Positions 1 through 6,292 of a stretch of 23,181 nucleotides of DNA are shown here, piece after piece. The stretch's first letter is position 1. Each line of letters opens with the position of its first letter. The notes under the pieces were generated by a model that did no database searches, was not told where the DNA came from, and worked only from the letters and a program-made list of their open reading frames with translations. Origin of the DNA: JAGOBX01 sp036733285 (GTDB taxonomy: Bacteria > JAGOBX01); the NCBI GenBank assembly GCA_036733285.1, contig DAINAU010000062.1:1-23181 (forward strand), read 5' to 3'. Both the position numbers and the translations under genes were made by a program.

Positions 1-1
1 G

Positions 2-790
2 GGCAGTTCGTTTGTTTCAGTGGCAAGAGATGCTGACGCGGTATATTGGAATCCTGCGGCTCTCGCATTAACCAAAAAAAGCAATGTAAGTTTTATGTAT
101 TCAGACGTTTATAACGAAGGAATTAATCAGAGTTATTTGTCGTATGCTCAACCGCTCGACGCGTTAGGATTAGGCGCAAGCTGGTTAAGACATTCGGCTG
201 ATTTGGAAGAAGGATTTGGAGCTACTAAAAAAACTAACAGCTGGGTTGACGATATGTATACTTTAGCCGCCGGAATTAAAGCTAAAAAAGATTTATATGC
301 CGGATTAAGCGTTAAAAGATTTAAAGTTAAAACAGATAGAACAAATGCTGATAATGTAGGAACGTCGGGAACCGGATTCGACGTTTCAATACTTATGACA
401 AATCTTGTTAAAAACGAGAATTCGCCAATAACTGAAACAAGTCTCGGTTTTATGGTTAGAAACCTTGCCACAGATTTAAGCGGCGAAAATGTCGACCCTT
501 CATATAAATTAGGGTTATCGACAAAAATCTACGATGATTTCCTGTTTGCAGCAGGATTAGATTTGGATAGAGATAATGAAGATTTGTCTGATAAAATAAG
601 AGTAAATCTCGGCGCCGAATATAATTATAACAACACATTATTTTTAAGATTAGGTTTGAACGACGGAGATTTTACCACAGGTTTTGGCATTGTTATAAAA
701 GACAGATTGTCTTTGGATTATGCATTTGAAAAAGGTCTGGGAGATTTTGATAAAGACAACCATAGATTCTCGCTTGGATTCTGGTTTTAA
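2..790 (+). CDS. PorV/UPF0164-like outer-membrane beta-barrel protein, 5'-truncated
   Basis: The reading frame is open to the left edge, so the N-terminus lies outside the window; the GTG at 20 is an internal valine codon rather than the start. The visible part begins GSSFVSVARDADAVYWNPAAL. The short-residue, D-A-x-A-V-x-W-N-P-A-x-L pattern is typical of the N-terminal region of PorV/PorQ/UPF0164 (FadL-like) outer-membrane proteins. The rest shows alternating amphipathic strands, many Gly/Asn/Asp turns, and a C-terminal strand ending in W-F, the aromatic end expected for recognition by the BAM insertion machinery. I infer an outer-membrane barrel whose cargo or secretion role is unknown. A strong terminator follows, so it ends its transcription unit. 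Confidence 0.72.
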   Translation, partial: GSSFVSVARDADAVYWNPAALALTKKSNVSFMYSDVYNEGINQSYLSYAQPLDALGLGASWLRHSADLEEGFGATKKTNSWVDDMYTLAAGIKAKKDLYAGLSVKRFKVKTDRTNADNVGTSGTGFDVSILMTNLVKNENSPITETSLGFMVRNLATDLSGENVDPSYKLGLSTKIYDDFLFAAGLDLDRDNEDLSDKIRVNLGAEYNYNNTLFLRLGLNDGDFTTGFGIVIKDRLSLDYAFEKGLGDFDKDNHRFSLGFWF

Positions 791-868
791 TTGAAATAGT
801 ATTCGTAAAATCTGCGGAATAAGAAACCGCAAATAAAGCGAATATATAAAAACGAATAGAGAAAAAAT

Positions 869-910
869 AAAAACCCCGTGTTTTAGTTTTAGAATACGGG
901 GTTTTTTTTT
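869..910 (+). terminator. Rho-independent terminator of the barrel gene
   Basis: An 11-bp stem (869-879 with 896-906, core ACCCCGT/ACGGGGT) can be extended inward by five weaker pairs (880-884 with 891-895), leaving a 6-nt loop. It is followed by an unbroken run of nine T at 902-910. It lies 79 nt past the stop codon of the only upstream gene. Confidence 0.88.
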
Positions 911-1000
911 AACTATTTGAAATTGGAATTGTATTATTCAATTAAATCCGCGAAAGAAATTTTTTTCCACGAATAACACGAATAGAATGAATAAAAGAAA

Positions 1001-1044
1001 TATAATAAATAATATAATATAATATAATTAATATAATATAATAA
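1001..1044. repeat. A/T pentanucleotide satellite
   Basis: Degenerate tandem run of an AATAT-type pentamer, consisting only of A and T. It is prone to slippage and may be variable in length. No function is claimed. Confidence 0.7.
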
Positions 1045-1145
1045 ACTAAACCCTTAAATAAAATATTCAGGAAATAATTTAAATAATAAAAAAAAAGATT
1101 AATATTTTAAAATTATAAAGAAAATTTGCAGTTTAAAAAGATTTC

Positions 1146-1221
1146 TTTTATTCGCGTAGATTGGCGTAGATTCGCGGGAAAAATTTTTCCGGCGAATTGT
1201 CGCGAATCCCCGCGAATAAAG
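1146..1221. repeat. Long imperfect palindrome (about 2 x 35 nt)
   Basis: The two arms, 1150-1183 and 1184-1217, are centred on AAAAATTTTT and pair along their whole length with about seven mismatches per 35 nt; the pairing runs on weakly to 1146/1221. The arms contain repeated TTCGCG-like units. A degraded sequence with the same order of units (a T-run, then CACGAATAACACGAATA) lies at about 943-986. This looks like a mobile or repetitive palindromic intergenic element rather than a terminator, as there is no adjacent gene to terminate. Confidence 0.6.
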
Positions 1222-1260
1222 AATAACACAAAAAGATGATTATTATTCAGCTACTTTTTT

Positions 1261-1278
1261 AAACCGTTAAAACGGTTT
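1261..1278. repeat. Short perfect inverted repeat
   Basis: AAACCGTT and AACGGTTT are separated by two bases, preceded by a T-run and followed by a T-rich tract. It is symmetric and terminator-like, but there is no gene immediately on either side, so its role is unknown. Confidence 0.4.
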
Positions 1279-1332
1279 TAGTTTTTGTATTATTTTTATA
1301 AATAGACCTGAATAGTAACGTTAAATTAAAAA

Positions 1333-1409
1333 TTACTTTTCACATAAACAATTGAAATGACTTACAAAAAGTTTATTAAATATATTGGAACAATTTCCGA
1401 CTGCGCTCA
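1333..1409 (+). repeat. Dispersed intergenic repeat, copy 1
   Basis: This begins TTACTTTTCACATAAA and ends ACTGCGCTCA. It aligns along its length with 4537-4612, sharing a 16-nt identical start, a TGAAATGAC block, an AAAAGTTT block, ATATTGGAACAATTT and GACTGCGCTCA, with scattered substitutions and short indels between. This copy lies about 190 nt upstream of the decayed RCC1 gene. The second copy lies between the promoter and start codon of the radical SAM operon. Confidence 0.75.
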
Positions 1410-1602
1410 GTAAAAATTAGTCAATAAATTTCATTTGACTTCTGATTTATTAAATTATACACTTATATGCCATTATAATAAATGTTCTTAATATGTATAG
1501 CAAAAATATTTTTTATAATTAAAACGGCTTTTCCGGTTTATCCGGCTTATGTTTTCGTGAAAAGATTTATAAGAAGATGATGATATTGAGTAATTATTTA
1601 TT

Positions 1603-1836
1603 ATGATCGAAAAAAATTTTATTAAAACTATTTTTGTTTTTTTGGTTGCGGCGTTTCAGACAAATTGCAGAGACGATAATTACACAAGTCCGTCGGTGTT
1701 ACCAAAGCGGTACCAATCGGTTTTTATCATTCCGCGACATTGAAAAGCGATAGCTCGGTCCGGTTTTTTGGAAACAACGGGGCGGGACAGCTCGGAGTCC
1801 GCGATTTGACCGACGCGGTAAAAAGTTCTTTATAAT
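1603..1836 (+). pseudogene. Remnant of an RCC1-repeat lipoprotein gene
   Basis: Frame 1 opens with an ATG at 1603 and encodes a short basic start, a hydrophobic stretch and a possible loose lipobox (FQTNC, Cys about residue 22) followed by RDDNYTSPS. The frame then stops at 1741. In the next frame, about 1701-1800, lies a clear RCC1-type blade: GFYHSATLKSDSSVRFFG followed by NNGAGQLG. This matches the family pattern HS-x-A-L-x-x-D-x-x-V-x-x-W/F-G-x-N-x-x-GQLG. After 1800 frame 1 again reads plausibly (RDLTDAVKSSL) to a TAA at 1834. Two compensating frame changes, and one blade where RCC1 proteins have several, point to a deleted and frameshifted gene. The lipoprotein signal is less certain than the RCC1 match. 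Confidence 0.6.
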
Positions 1837-1837
1837 T
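1807..1837 (+). promoter_or_regulatory. Candidate sigma70-type promoter
   Basis: TTGACC at 1807-1812, a 19-nt spacer and a perfect TATAAT at 1832-1837, 31 nt before the start codon of the nucleotidyltransferase gene. The spacer is longer than ideal and the region is A/T-rich, so this is a candidate only. It lies inside the tail of the RCC1 remnant. Confidence 0.35.
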
Positions 1838-1868
1838 ATTTTGTAAAATAATTTCAAGGCGGTAAAAT

Positions 1869-2627
1869 ATGGTTAAAGCGATTTTTATAACTGTTAGATC
1901 GGGGTCGACGCGGCTTCCGGAAAAATGTTTTTTGAAAATAAAAGATAAATCTACAATTGAACATTTGATAACAAGGGTAAAAAAATCAAAGTATGCCAAA
2001 AAGATAATTTTATGCACTACGCATCTTGAAGCAGATAAAAAATTATGCGAGATAGCGGAACGGAACGGCATAAATTTTTATCAGGGAGCAATCGAGGATA
2101 AATTAATGCGCTGGAAAAACGCCGCTGAAAAATTCGGCGTTGAATTTTTTGTTACTGCCGACGGAGATGATTTGTTTTGCGAACCTGAACTTATTGATTT
2201 GGGTTTTAAACAGTATGAAGCGTCAAACCCTGATTTCATCGAGGGAAAGGATTTAATTTGCGGTTCATTCACATACGCGATAAAAACCGAAGCGCTGAAC
2301 GAAGTATGCCGGATAAAAAACACAGAGGACACTGAAATGATGTGGGTTTATTTTACGCAAACCGGAAAATTTAAAACTCAGATATTGGAAGACGTTCCTG
2401 AAATTTTTAGAAGACCTGAAATAAGAATGACTTTAGATTATGAGGACGATTTCAAATTCTTCAAAACAATAATCGAACATTTTTATAAAATAGAAAAAAA
2501 AGATTTTAGTTTGCGGGATATAATGGATTTTTTAAACGAAAATCCGGATATAATAAAAATAAATCAATATTTGCAGGAAAGATTTTTAGAAAACCAGAAA
2601 AAGAAAACAAAATTAATATTAAAATAA
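1869..2627 (+). CDS. SpsF-like nucleotidyltransferase (CMP-sugar synthetase family)
   Basis: The 252-residue protein matches the SpsF/cytidylyltransferase family, whose members transfer a nucleotide (typically CMP) to a sugar acid before glycosylation. The N-terminal nucleotide-binding signature is FITVRSGSTRLPEKCFLKI at residues 6-24. A TADGDDLFCEP segment at 96-106 corresponds to the metal-binding strand, and the RMTLDYEDDF segment near residue 200 is typical of the SpsF C-terminal half. Length is normal for the family. An AAGGCGG ribosome site precedes the ATG at good spacing. With the DegT aminotransferase (2934) and the NeuB-like synthase (7682) it makes an SpsC/SpsE/SpsF-type set, as found in nonulosonic-acid pathways. 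The exact sugar is not determined, and the nucleotide (CTP) is inferred from the family. Confidence 0.8.
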   Translation: MVKAIFITVRSGSTRLPEKCFLKIKDKSTIEHLITRVKKSKYAKKIILCTTHLEADKKLCEIAERNGINFYQGAIEDKLMRWKNAAEKFGVEFFVTADGDDLFCEPELIDLGFKQYEASNPDFIEGKDLICGSFTYAIKTEALNEVCRIKNTEDTEMMWVYFTQTGKFKTQILEDVPEIFRRPEIRMTLDYEDDFKFFKTIIEHFYKIEKKDFSLRDIMDFLNENPDIIKINQYLQERFLENQKKKTKLILK

Positions 2628-2933
2628 TTCTTAATGAATAAAAAAAAATTGTAACATTTTAGTTTGAAATAGCGTTCATTAAAAAATTAAAATATCTACA
2701 CTGAACGGGTCAAATGTAAAATTGTAGTAAAATTCAACCCTTTCATGGTTGGCGAGTTTAGTTTTTTTGCGCCGCAGGTTTTCATGCGCTTTGCGCAGTC
2801 TTCCTGCGGTTATGTAAAATTCAACCGCTTTCGCGGTTGTTGAATTTTCTTAAAAATTGATTTAATGCGCTAATTCAAAAAACTAAAACCTCACAAAAAA
2901 TTTTTTTGCGTTAATAAATAGCGGAGCAAATAT
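2628..2933. other. Intergenic region with hairpins between sugar genes
   Basis: No gene is visible. It holds three small hairpins: 2735-2751, 2772-2809 (a stem with a second stem nested inside) and 2822-2839. Two of these are preceded by TAAAATTCAAC. A GGAG at 2923-2926 serves the next gene. The same kind of hairpins recur at 4378-4524. Confidence 0.65.
2735..2839. repeat. Variable-stem hairpin cluster A
   Basis: Hairpin 1 is CAACC/GGTTG (2735-2739 with 2747-2751, loop CTTTCAT). Hairpin 2 is CCGCAGG/CCTGCGG (2772-2778 with 2803-2809), enclosing TGCGC/GCGCA (2785-2789 with 2793-2797, loop TTT). Hairpin 3 is CAACCGC/GCGGTTG (2822-2828 with 2833-2839, loop TTTC). The leader TAAAATTCAAC recurs before hairpins 1 and 3, and the loops share a TTTC/TTT core while the stems differ in sequence. 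Confidence 0.6.
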
Positions 2934-4172
2934 ATGTCTATATCTTTATCTAACGAAGAAATCAAAAATCCTTCTAAATATCTTGGAAACGAATACGAAT
3001 ACTTAAAAAAAGTTCTCGAATCCGAAAATTGGTCTGCGACCGCGGGAAGCTGGAATCATATTCTTGAAGAAAAGTTCGCTGAAAAATTCGGCGTTAAATA
3101 CGCTGTAGCAATGAATTCCGGAACGTCGACGCTTCACTCGGCGCTTGAAGCATGCGGAGTTTTACCCGGAGACGAAGTTATATCTCCGGCTTTATCCGTT
3201 ATTATGAATACTACGGCAACAATTCATACAAACGCGATTCCTGTTTATTGCGATATAAATCCTAAAGATTTTACTATTGATCCGGAAGATTTTAAAAGAA
3301 AAATCACTCCAAAAACTAAAGCCGTAATGACGGTTTCAATTTACGGGCTTCCGCCTGAAATGGATAAAATTATCTCAATTGCAAAGCAAAATAATATAGC
3401 GGTCATTGAAGACAACGCCCAGTGTTTTTTAAGCAGATACAAAAATAAATTAGCCGGAACTTTTGGAGATATGGCAAGTTATAGTTTTGAAAACACAAAA
3501 CATATTTCGTGCGGCGAAGGCGGGATTTTAATTACGGACAACGAACAACTTGCGGAAAGAAGCAGAAAAATAGGCGGACACGGATTCAAGCATTTGTCAG
3601 CGGTAGAAGGCAGAGTAAGACTAAGAAAAGACGCGTTTCAAAATCCGCAATACAAACGACACGATACTATCGGCTGGAATTACCGGCTTCCCGAATTTAA
3701 CGCGGCAGTCGCGCTTGCTCAGCTTGAACGCATTGAAGAGCTTGTGGATTTAAGAGTGAAATCCGCAAAACTTTTTATTGACGTTATGAAAAGCTGCGAT
3801 TATCTTATTCCTCAATATACCGCTCAGGATAGAACAAATTCTTATTATACGCTCGGCGTTGTTTATAACGGCGACGCAAGCATCGAAGTAAGCTGGGAAG
3901 ACTTCAGAAAATCTTATATTGAAGCGGGCGGAGACGGCGTCTACGGAGCTTGGTCTGTTCCATATCTGGAACCGGTTATTGCAGATAGAAAATTTATTTC
4001 AAGGTATCCTGAAATTTATAAAAACATCAAATATGAAAAAGGCTTGTGTCCCGTTGCGGAATCTATTCAGCCAAAAATAATGCAGTTTAAAACTAATTAC
4101 AGAGATTTGAATCTTGCGGAATTAAAAGCCGATATATTGTATAAAACAATAAAAAAATTCGGGGGGAAATGA
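2934..4172 (+). CDS. DegT/DnrJ/EryC1/StrS-family sugar aminotransferase
   Basis: This 412-residue PLP-dependent enzyme transfers an amino group from an amino acid to a keto-sugar nucleotide. Visible landmarks are the cofactor-phosphate region NSGTSTLHSAL at 61-71, the pyridine-nitrogen aspartate in VIEDNAQ (D160), the Schiff-base lysine in SFENTKHISCGEGG (K189), and the C-terminal substrate region around NSYYTL. Length is normal for the family. GGAG lies about 8 nt before the ATG. It is downstream of the SpsF-like gene but separated by 306 nt, so it may be transcribed separately. It probably makes the amino sugar that feeds the NeuB-like step, comparable with SpsC of spore-coat glycan loci or PseC/LegC-type enzymes. 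Substrate and regiochemistry cannot be read from the sequence. Confidence 0.88.
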   Translation: MSISLSNEEIKNPSKYLGNEYEYLKKVLESENWSATAGSWNHILEEKFAEKFGVKYAVAMNSGTSTLHSALEACGVLPGDEVISPALSVIMNTTATIHTNAIPVYCDINPKDFTIDPEDFKRKITPKTKAVMTVSIYGLPPEMDKIISIAKQNNIAVIEDNAQCFLSRYKNKLAGTFGDMASYSFENTKHISCGEGGILITDNEQLAERSRKIGGHGFKHLSAVEGRVRLRKDAFQNPQYKRHDTIGWNYRLPEFNAAVALAQLERIEELVDLRVKSAKLFIDVMKSCDYLIPQYTAQDRTNSYYTLGVVYNGDASIEVSWEDFRKSYIEAGGDGVYGAWSVPYLEPVIADRKFISRYPEIYKNIKYEKGLCPVAESIQPKIMQFKTNYRDLNLAELKADILYKTIKKFGGK

Positions 4173-4174
4173 AC

Positions 4175-4198
4175 TACCTCGCAGCAAGCTGCGAGGTA
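4175..4198. terminator. Strong hairpin directly after the aminotransferase stop
   Basis: A perfect 11-bp G/C-rich stem (4175-4185 with 4188-4198, TACCTCGCAGC/GCTGCGAGGTA) begins 3 nt after the TGA. The loop is tiny and the following bases are ATCAAAAAG, not a T-run. It may protect the 3' end of the message or pause polymerase rather than act as a classical terminator. A similar GAAGC-AA-GCTTC stem lies at 4227-4242, also built around GCAAGC. Confidence 0.45.
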
Positions 4199-4273
4199 TC
4201 AAAAAGATTTTATAACTTTATATTTTCCGAAGCAAGCTTCGGGGAATTAACCAAAGAAGATTAAAAGAGACTG

Positions 4274-4303
4274 AGCGAGCTTCCCGGAAGTTCCGCTTTT
4301 TTT
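4274..4303 (+). terminator. Weak terminator-like stem with T-run
   Basis: An imperfect stem GCGAGCTTC...GAAGTTCCGC is followed by seven to eight T at about 4296-4303. It is the first T-run after the aminotransferase gene. Internal mismatches make it weak. Confidence 0.35.
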
Positions 4304-4377
4304 ATAATGAATATACAGAAAGGAAATCTTTTAGTTTTTTGAAGAAATTCGATTTGGTATAAAACTACTTGCGTATC

Positions 4378-4524
4378 CAACCCTGAATAAGGGTTGAAAT
4401 TGAAGATAATTTGAAATTCGACCCCTATTCAGGGTCGTTTTCATATTTTTTATTAACCGTTGATTTCATCAACGGCTATGTAAAATTCGACGCTCTTTGC
4501 AACTTGTTGCAACTTTCAGCGTCG
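4378..4524. repeat. Variable-stem hairpin cluster B
   Basis: CAACCCT/AGGGTTG (4378-4384 with 4390-4396); CGACCC/GGGTCG (4419-4424 with 4432-4437) after the leader AAATTCGAC; CCGTTGA/TCAACGG (4457-4463 with 4469-4475, loop TTTCA); CGACGCT/AGCGTCG (4488-4494 with 4518-4524) after the leader TATGTAAAATTCGAC, enclosing TTGCAA/TTGCAA. The leader and architecture match cluster A, but the stems are different sequences that each keep perfect pairing. Confidence 0.6.
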
Positions 4525-4536
4525 TAAATTTATAAT
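4507..4536 (+). promoter_or_regulatory. Sigma70-type promoter for the radical SAM/sugar operon
   Basis: TTGCAA at 4507-4512, an 18-nt spacer and a perfect TATAAT at 4531-4536. Transcription would begin near 4543, giving a leader of about 100 nt that consists mostly of the dispersed repeat. The -35 box lies inside the TTGCAA/TTGCAA inner stem of the last cluster-B hairpin, so that structure could affect promoter use. Confidence 0.55.
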
Positions 4537-4612
4537 TTACTTTTCACATAAATAACTGAAATGACACGCGAAAAGTTTTTGAAAATATTGGAACAATTTC
4601 TGACTGCGCTCA
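4537..4612 (+). repeat. Dispersed intergenic repeat, copy 2
   Basis: Homologous to 1333-1409 in the same orientation. It starts immediately after the TATAAT box and ends about 30 nt before the next start codon, so this copy forms the 5' leader of the operon. Confidence 0.75.
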
Positions 4613-4643
4613 AAGAAGTTTATTATTATATGGAGATGAAATA

Positions 4644-5702
4644 ATGTTCGACATTTTTTTTTATCAGAAAATATTCGATTTAAAAAAAAGACTGCAAGCC
4701 GGAGAAAGATTTGATTTAGAATTTGTTAAAAATAAATTTAACGAGTTCAGGTCTAAAGAGCCGGTTATTTATAATATTGAAACCACCAACGCCTGCAATA
4801 TGCGTTGCGTAATGTGTCCGCGCACAACAATGATGACGCGAAAAGTCGAAACAATAAGTTTAGATTTGTTTCAAAAAATCGCGGATCAATTAAAACCTTT
4901 TTCGGAATCGGAATTAAATCAATGGGAAAATTTCGTTCAAACAAATTATAATATAAAAAAAGAGTCAATGAGCGAAAATCATTTTTTTCTTTTCATTATT
5001 CCAAAAGTTTTAGTATTGCACGGATACGGCGATCCGCTGCTTGATAAAGATATGCCGAATCGAATAGCTTATCTAAGAAAAAAAGGAATTCCCTCGTATT
5101 TCAGTTGCAATCCGGCTAATATTGATATTGATAAAACAATAGAGATGTTTGAAAACGGGCTTGGATACGTTAAGTATTCGATAGAAAGCGTCGATGACGC
5201 GAAACATAAGCAAATCAGGGGTTCGCAATCGAATTTTACTCAAAGCTTCAAAAAAATCGAAAAGCTTCTTGAATTAAAAAAAAAGAATAATTATCAAACT
5301 ACTATAGTAATAACTATGTTGAACCTGAATAATTCTTCCGATTTTTCAGAAGAATTCGAAGAGTTAAAAAAAGCGTTTAAAAATTATGACGTTTATATTT
5401 ATCTTAAAAGTCAGGACCAGCAATGGTATCAGCAAAAAAATATTGGAACCCAATCAATTCACTGGACTGAATTTTGTCAGTTTCCTTGGTCTTCAATGAC
5501 AATAAAATCAAACGGCGAATCAGTCGAATGCGTAGAAGATTATAACAACGAGATTATATTAGGAAACTGTAAAACAAAATCGCTATACGAAATATGGAAT
5601 TCCGAAGCATACGAAAAATTACGCAACGATCATTTTTATAAAACTCCCGGGATAAAATGTTCTGAACGATGCGATATGAAATTAATAGGCGAATACTTAT
5701 GA
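4644..5702 (+). CDS. Radical SAM/SPASM-domain protein
   Basis: This 352-residue protein has the radical SAM [4Fe-4S] motif CNMRCVMC (C51, C55, C58), preceded by a strand (IYNIETTNA) typical of the TIM-barrel start. A C-terminal SPASM-like region begins at FCQFPWSSMTIKSNG, continues through ECVEDY and GNCKTKSLYEIWNS, and ends with further cysteines (KCSERC). SPASM proteins bind auxiliary iron-sulfur clusters and act on peptides, or, in glycan loci, on sugars or small molecules. GGAG lies 8 nt before the ATG. It is the first gene after the promoter at 4507-4536 and overlaps the next gene by ATGA, so it probably works with the NQO-type protein and the second radical SAM enzyme. The reaction is unknown; sugar dehydration or epimerisation is possible but is inference. 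Confidence 0.8.
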   Translation: MFDIFFYQKIFDLKKRLQAGERFDLEFVKNKFNEFRSKEPVIYNIETTNACNMRCVMCPRTTMMTRKVETISLDLFQKIADQLKPFSESELNQWENFVQTNYNIKKESMSENHFFLFIIPKVLVLHGYGDPLLDKDMPNRIAYLRKKGIPSYFSCNPANIDIDKTIEMFENGLGYVKYSIESVDDAKHKQIRGSQSNFTQSFKKIEKLLELKKKNNYQTTIVITMLNLNNSSDFSEEFEELKKAFKNYDVYIYLKSQDQQWYQQKNIGTQSIHWTEFCQFPWSSMTIKSNGESVECVEDYNNEIILGNCKTKSLYEIWNSEAYEKLRNDHFYKTPGIKCSERCDMKLIGEYL

Positions 5703-6292
5703 AAGCGAGCGTTATACTTGCGCATCCCTATAAAAATAGTTTTAATCACGCAATTTATAACGAGGTTTGCTCTACGTTTTTCGAAAATAAAATTGAAATA
5801 TATAAACACGATTTATATGAAGAACGATTTAATCCCGTGTTATCCGTTGAAGAATTAAGTTCGGATAAATCGGTTGATTTGCTTGTAAAAAAATACGCGG
5901 ACGAATTAATTGATACCGACTGTATTGTTTTTATACATCCAAACTGGTGGGGACAGCCGCCGGCGATACTAAAAGGATACATAGATAGAATTATCAGACC
6001 TCCTTACGCATATGATTTTCTTCCGGACGATAATGGCGGGGGATTGCCTGTGAAAAAATTAAAATGCAAATGCGGTATTGTTTTCAACACTTCCAATACG
6101 CCAGAGCTTAGAGAAAATACTTATTTCAACGACCCGCTCGAAAATATATGGAAAAAATGCGTATTCGGTTTTTGCGGAATAGAAAAATATTTCAGAAAAA
6201 TATTTCGCGTAATAGCTGACAGCGATGATGAATTGCGAAGAAAATGGCTTCTTGAAGTAAAAAATATTATATTATCAAAAACAATTATATGA
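5699..6292 (+). CDS. NQO/KefF-type flavodoxin-fold NAD(P)H oxidoreductase
   Basis: The ATG at 5699 overlaps the preceding stop (ATGA) and puts the conserved MKASVILAHPY strand at the very N-terminus, so it is preferred over the in-frame start 30 nt upstream. The 197-residue product has the NAD(P)H:quinone oxidoreductase signature HPNWWGQPPAILKGYIDRI, followed by a PPYAYDF segment, as in NQO1/MdaB/KefF-like flavoproteins that bind FMN or FAD. It ends with ATGA overlapping the next radical SAM gene. Lying translationally coupled between two radical SAM genes, it might serve as their redox partner or act on a quinone-like or enone intermediate. This family usually transfers hydride (two electrons), which argues against direct cluster reduction. 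Confidence 0.8.
   Translation: MKASVILAHPYKNSFNHAIYNEVCSTFFENKIEIYKHDLYEERFNPVLSVEELSSDKSVDLLVKKYADELIDTDCIVFIHPNWWGQPPAILKGYIDRIIRPPYAYDFLPDDNGGGLPVKKLKCKCGIVFNTSNTPELRENTYFNDPLENIWKKCVFGFCGIEKYFRKIFRVIADSDDELRRKWLLEVKNIILSKTII

Larger units (their letters stand above)
791..1602. other. Gene-free, very A/T-rich intergenic stretch
   Basis: No reading frame here looks like a gene. The stretch holds the terminator at 869-910, a TATAA/AATAT-type satellite at about 1001-1044, a long imperfect palindrome at 1146-1221 with a decayed relative at about 943-986, a small hairpin at 1261-1278, and one copy of a dispersed repeat at 1333-1409. The remainder is low-complexity A/T sequence. Confidence 0.7.
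4173..4643. other. Hairpin-rich intergenic region upstream of the radical SAM operon
   Basis: There is no gene in this stretch. In order it holds a hairpin right after the aminotransferase stop (4175-4198), a second hairpin (4227-4242), a T-run preceded by a weak stem (about 4274-4303), a chain of variable-stem hairpins (4378-4524), a good promoter (4507-4536) and the second dispersed repeat (4537-4612), then GGAG at 4632-4635. Confidence 0.7.

Noticed and set aside
20..22. GTG at 20 as the start of the first gene
   Set aside because: The frame is open to the window edge and the preceding residues (GSSFVS) continue the family motif, so the true start is outside.
1333..1345. CRP-type cAMP operator in the dispersed repeat (TTTCACATAA)
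   Set aside because: Only one half-site (TCACA) is present; no TGTGA partner at the right spacing.
1727..2071. - strand ORF of 114 residues
   Set aside because: It overlaps the RCC1 remnant and the SpsF-like gene in antisense and has no coding features of its own.
2750..2772. Sigma54 promoter (TTGGCGAG...TTGC)
   Set aside because: The spacing between GG and GC is about 16 nt rather than the required 10.
5669..5698. Longer N-terminus for the NQO-type protein
   Set aside because: The ATG at 5699 gives the conserved MKASVILAHP strand and the ATGA coupling seen at other junctions; the extra ten residues have no family support.
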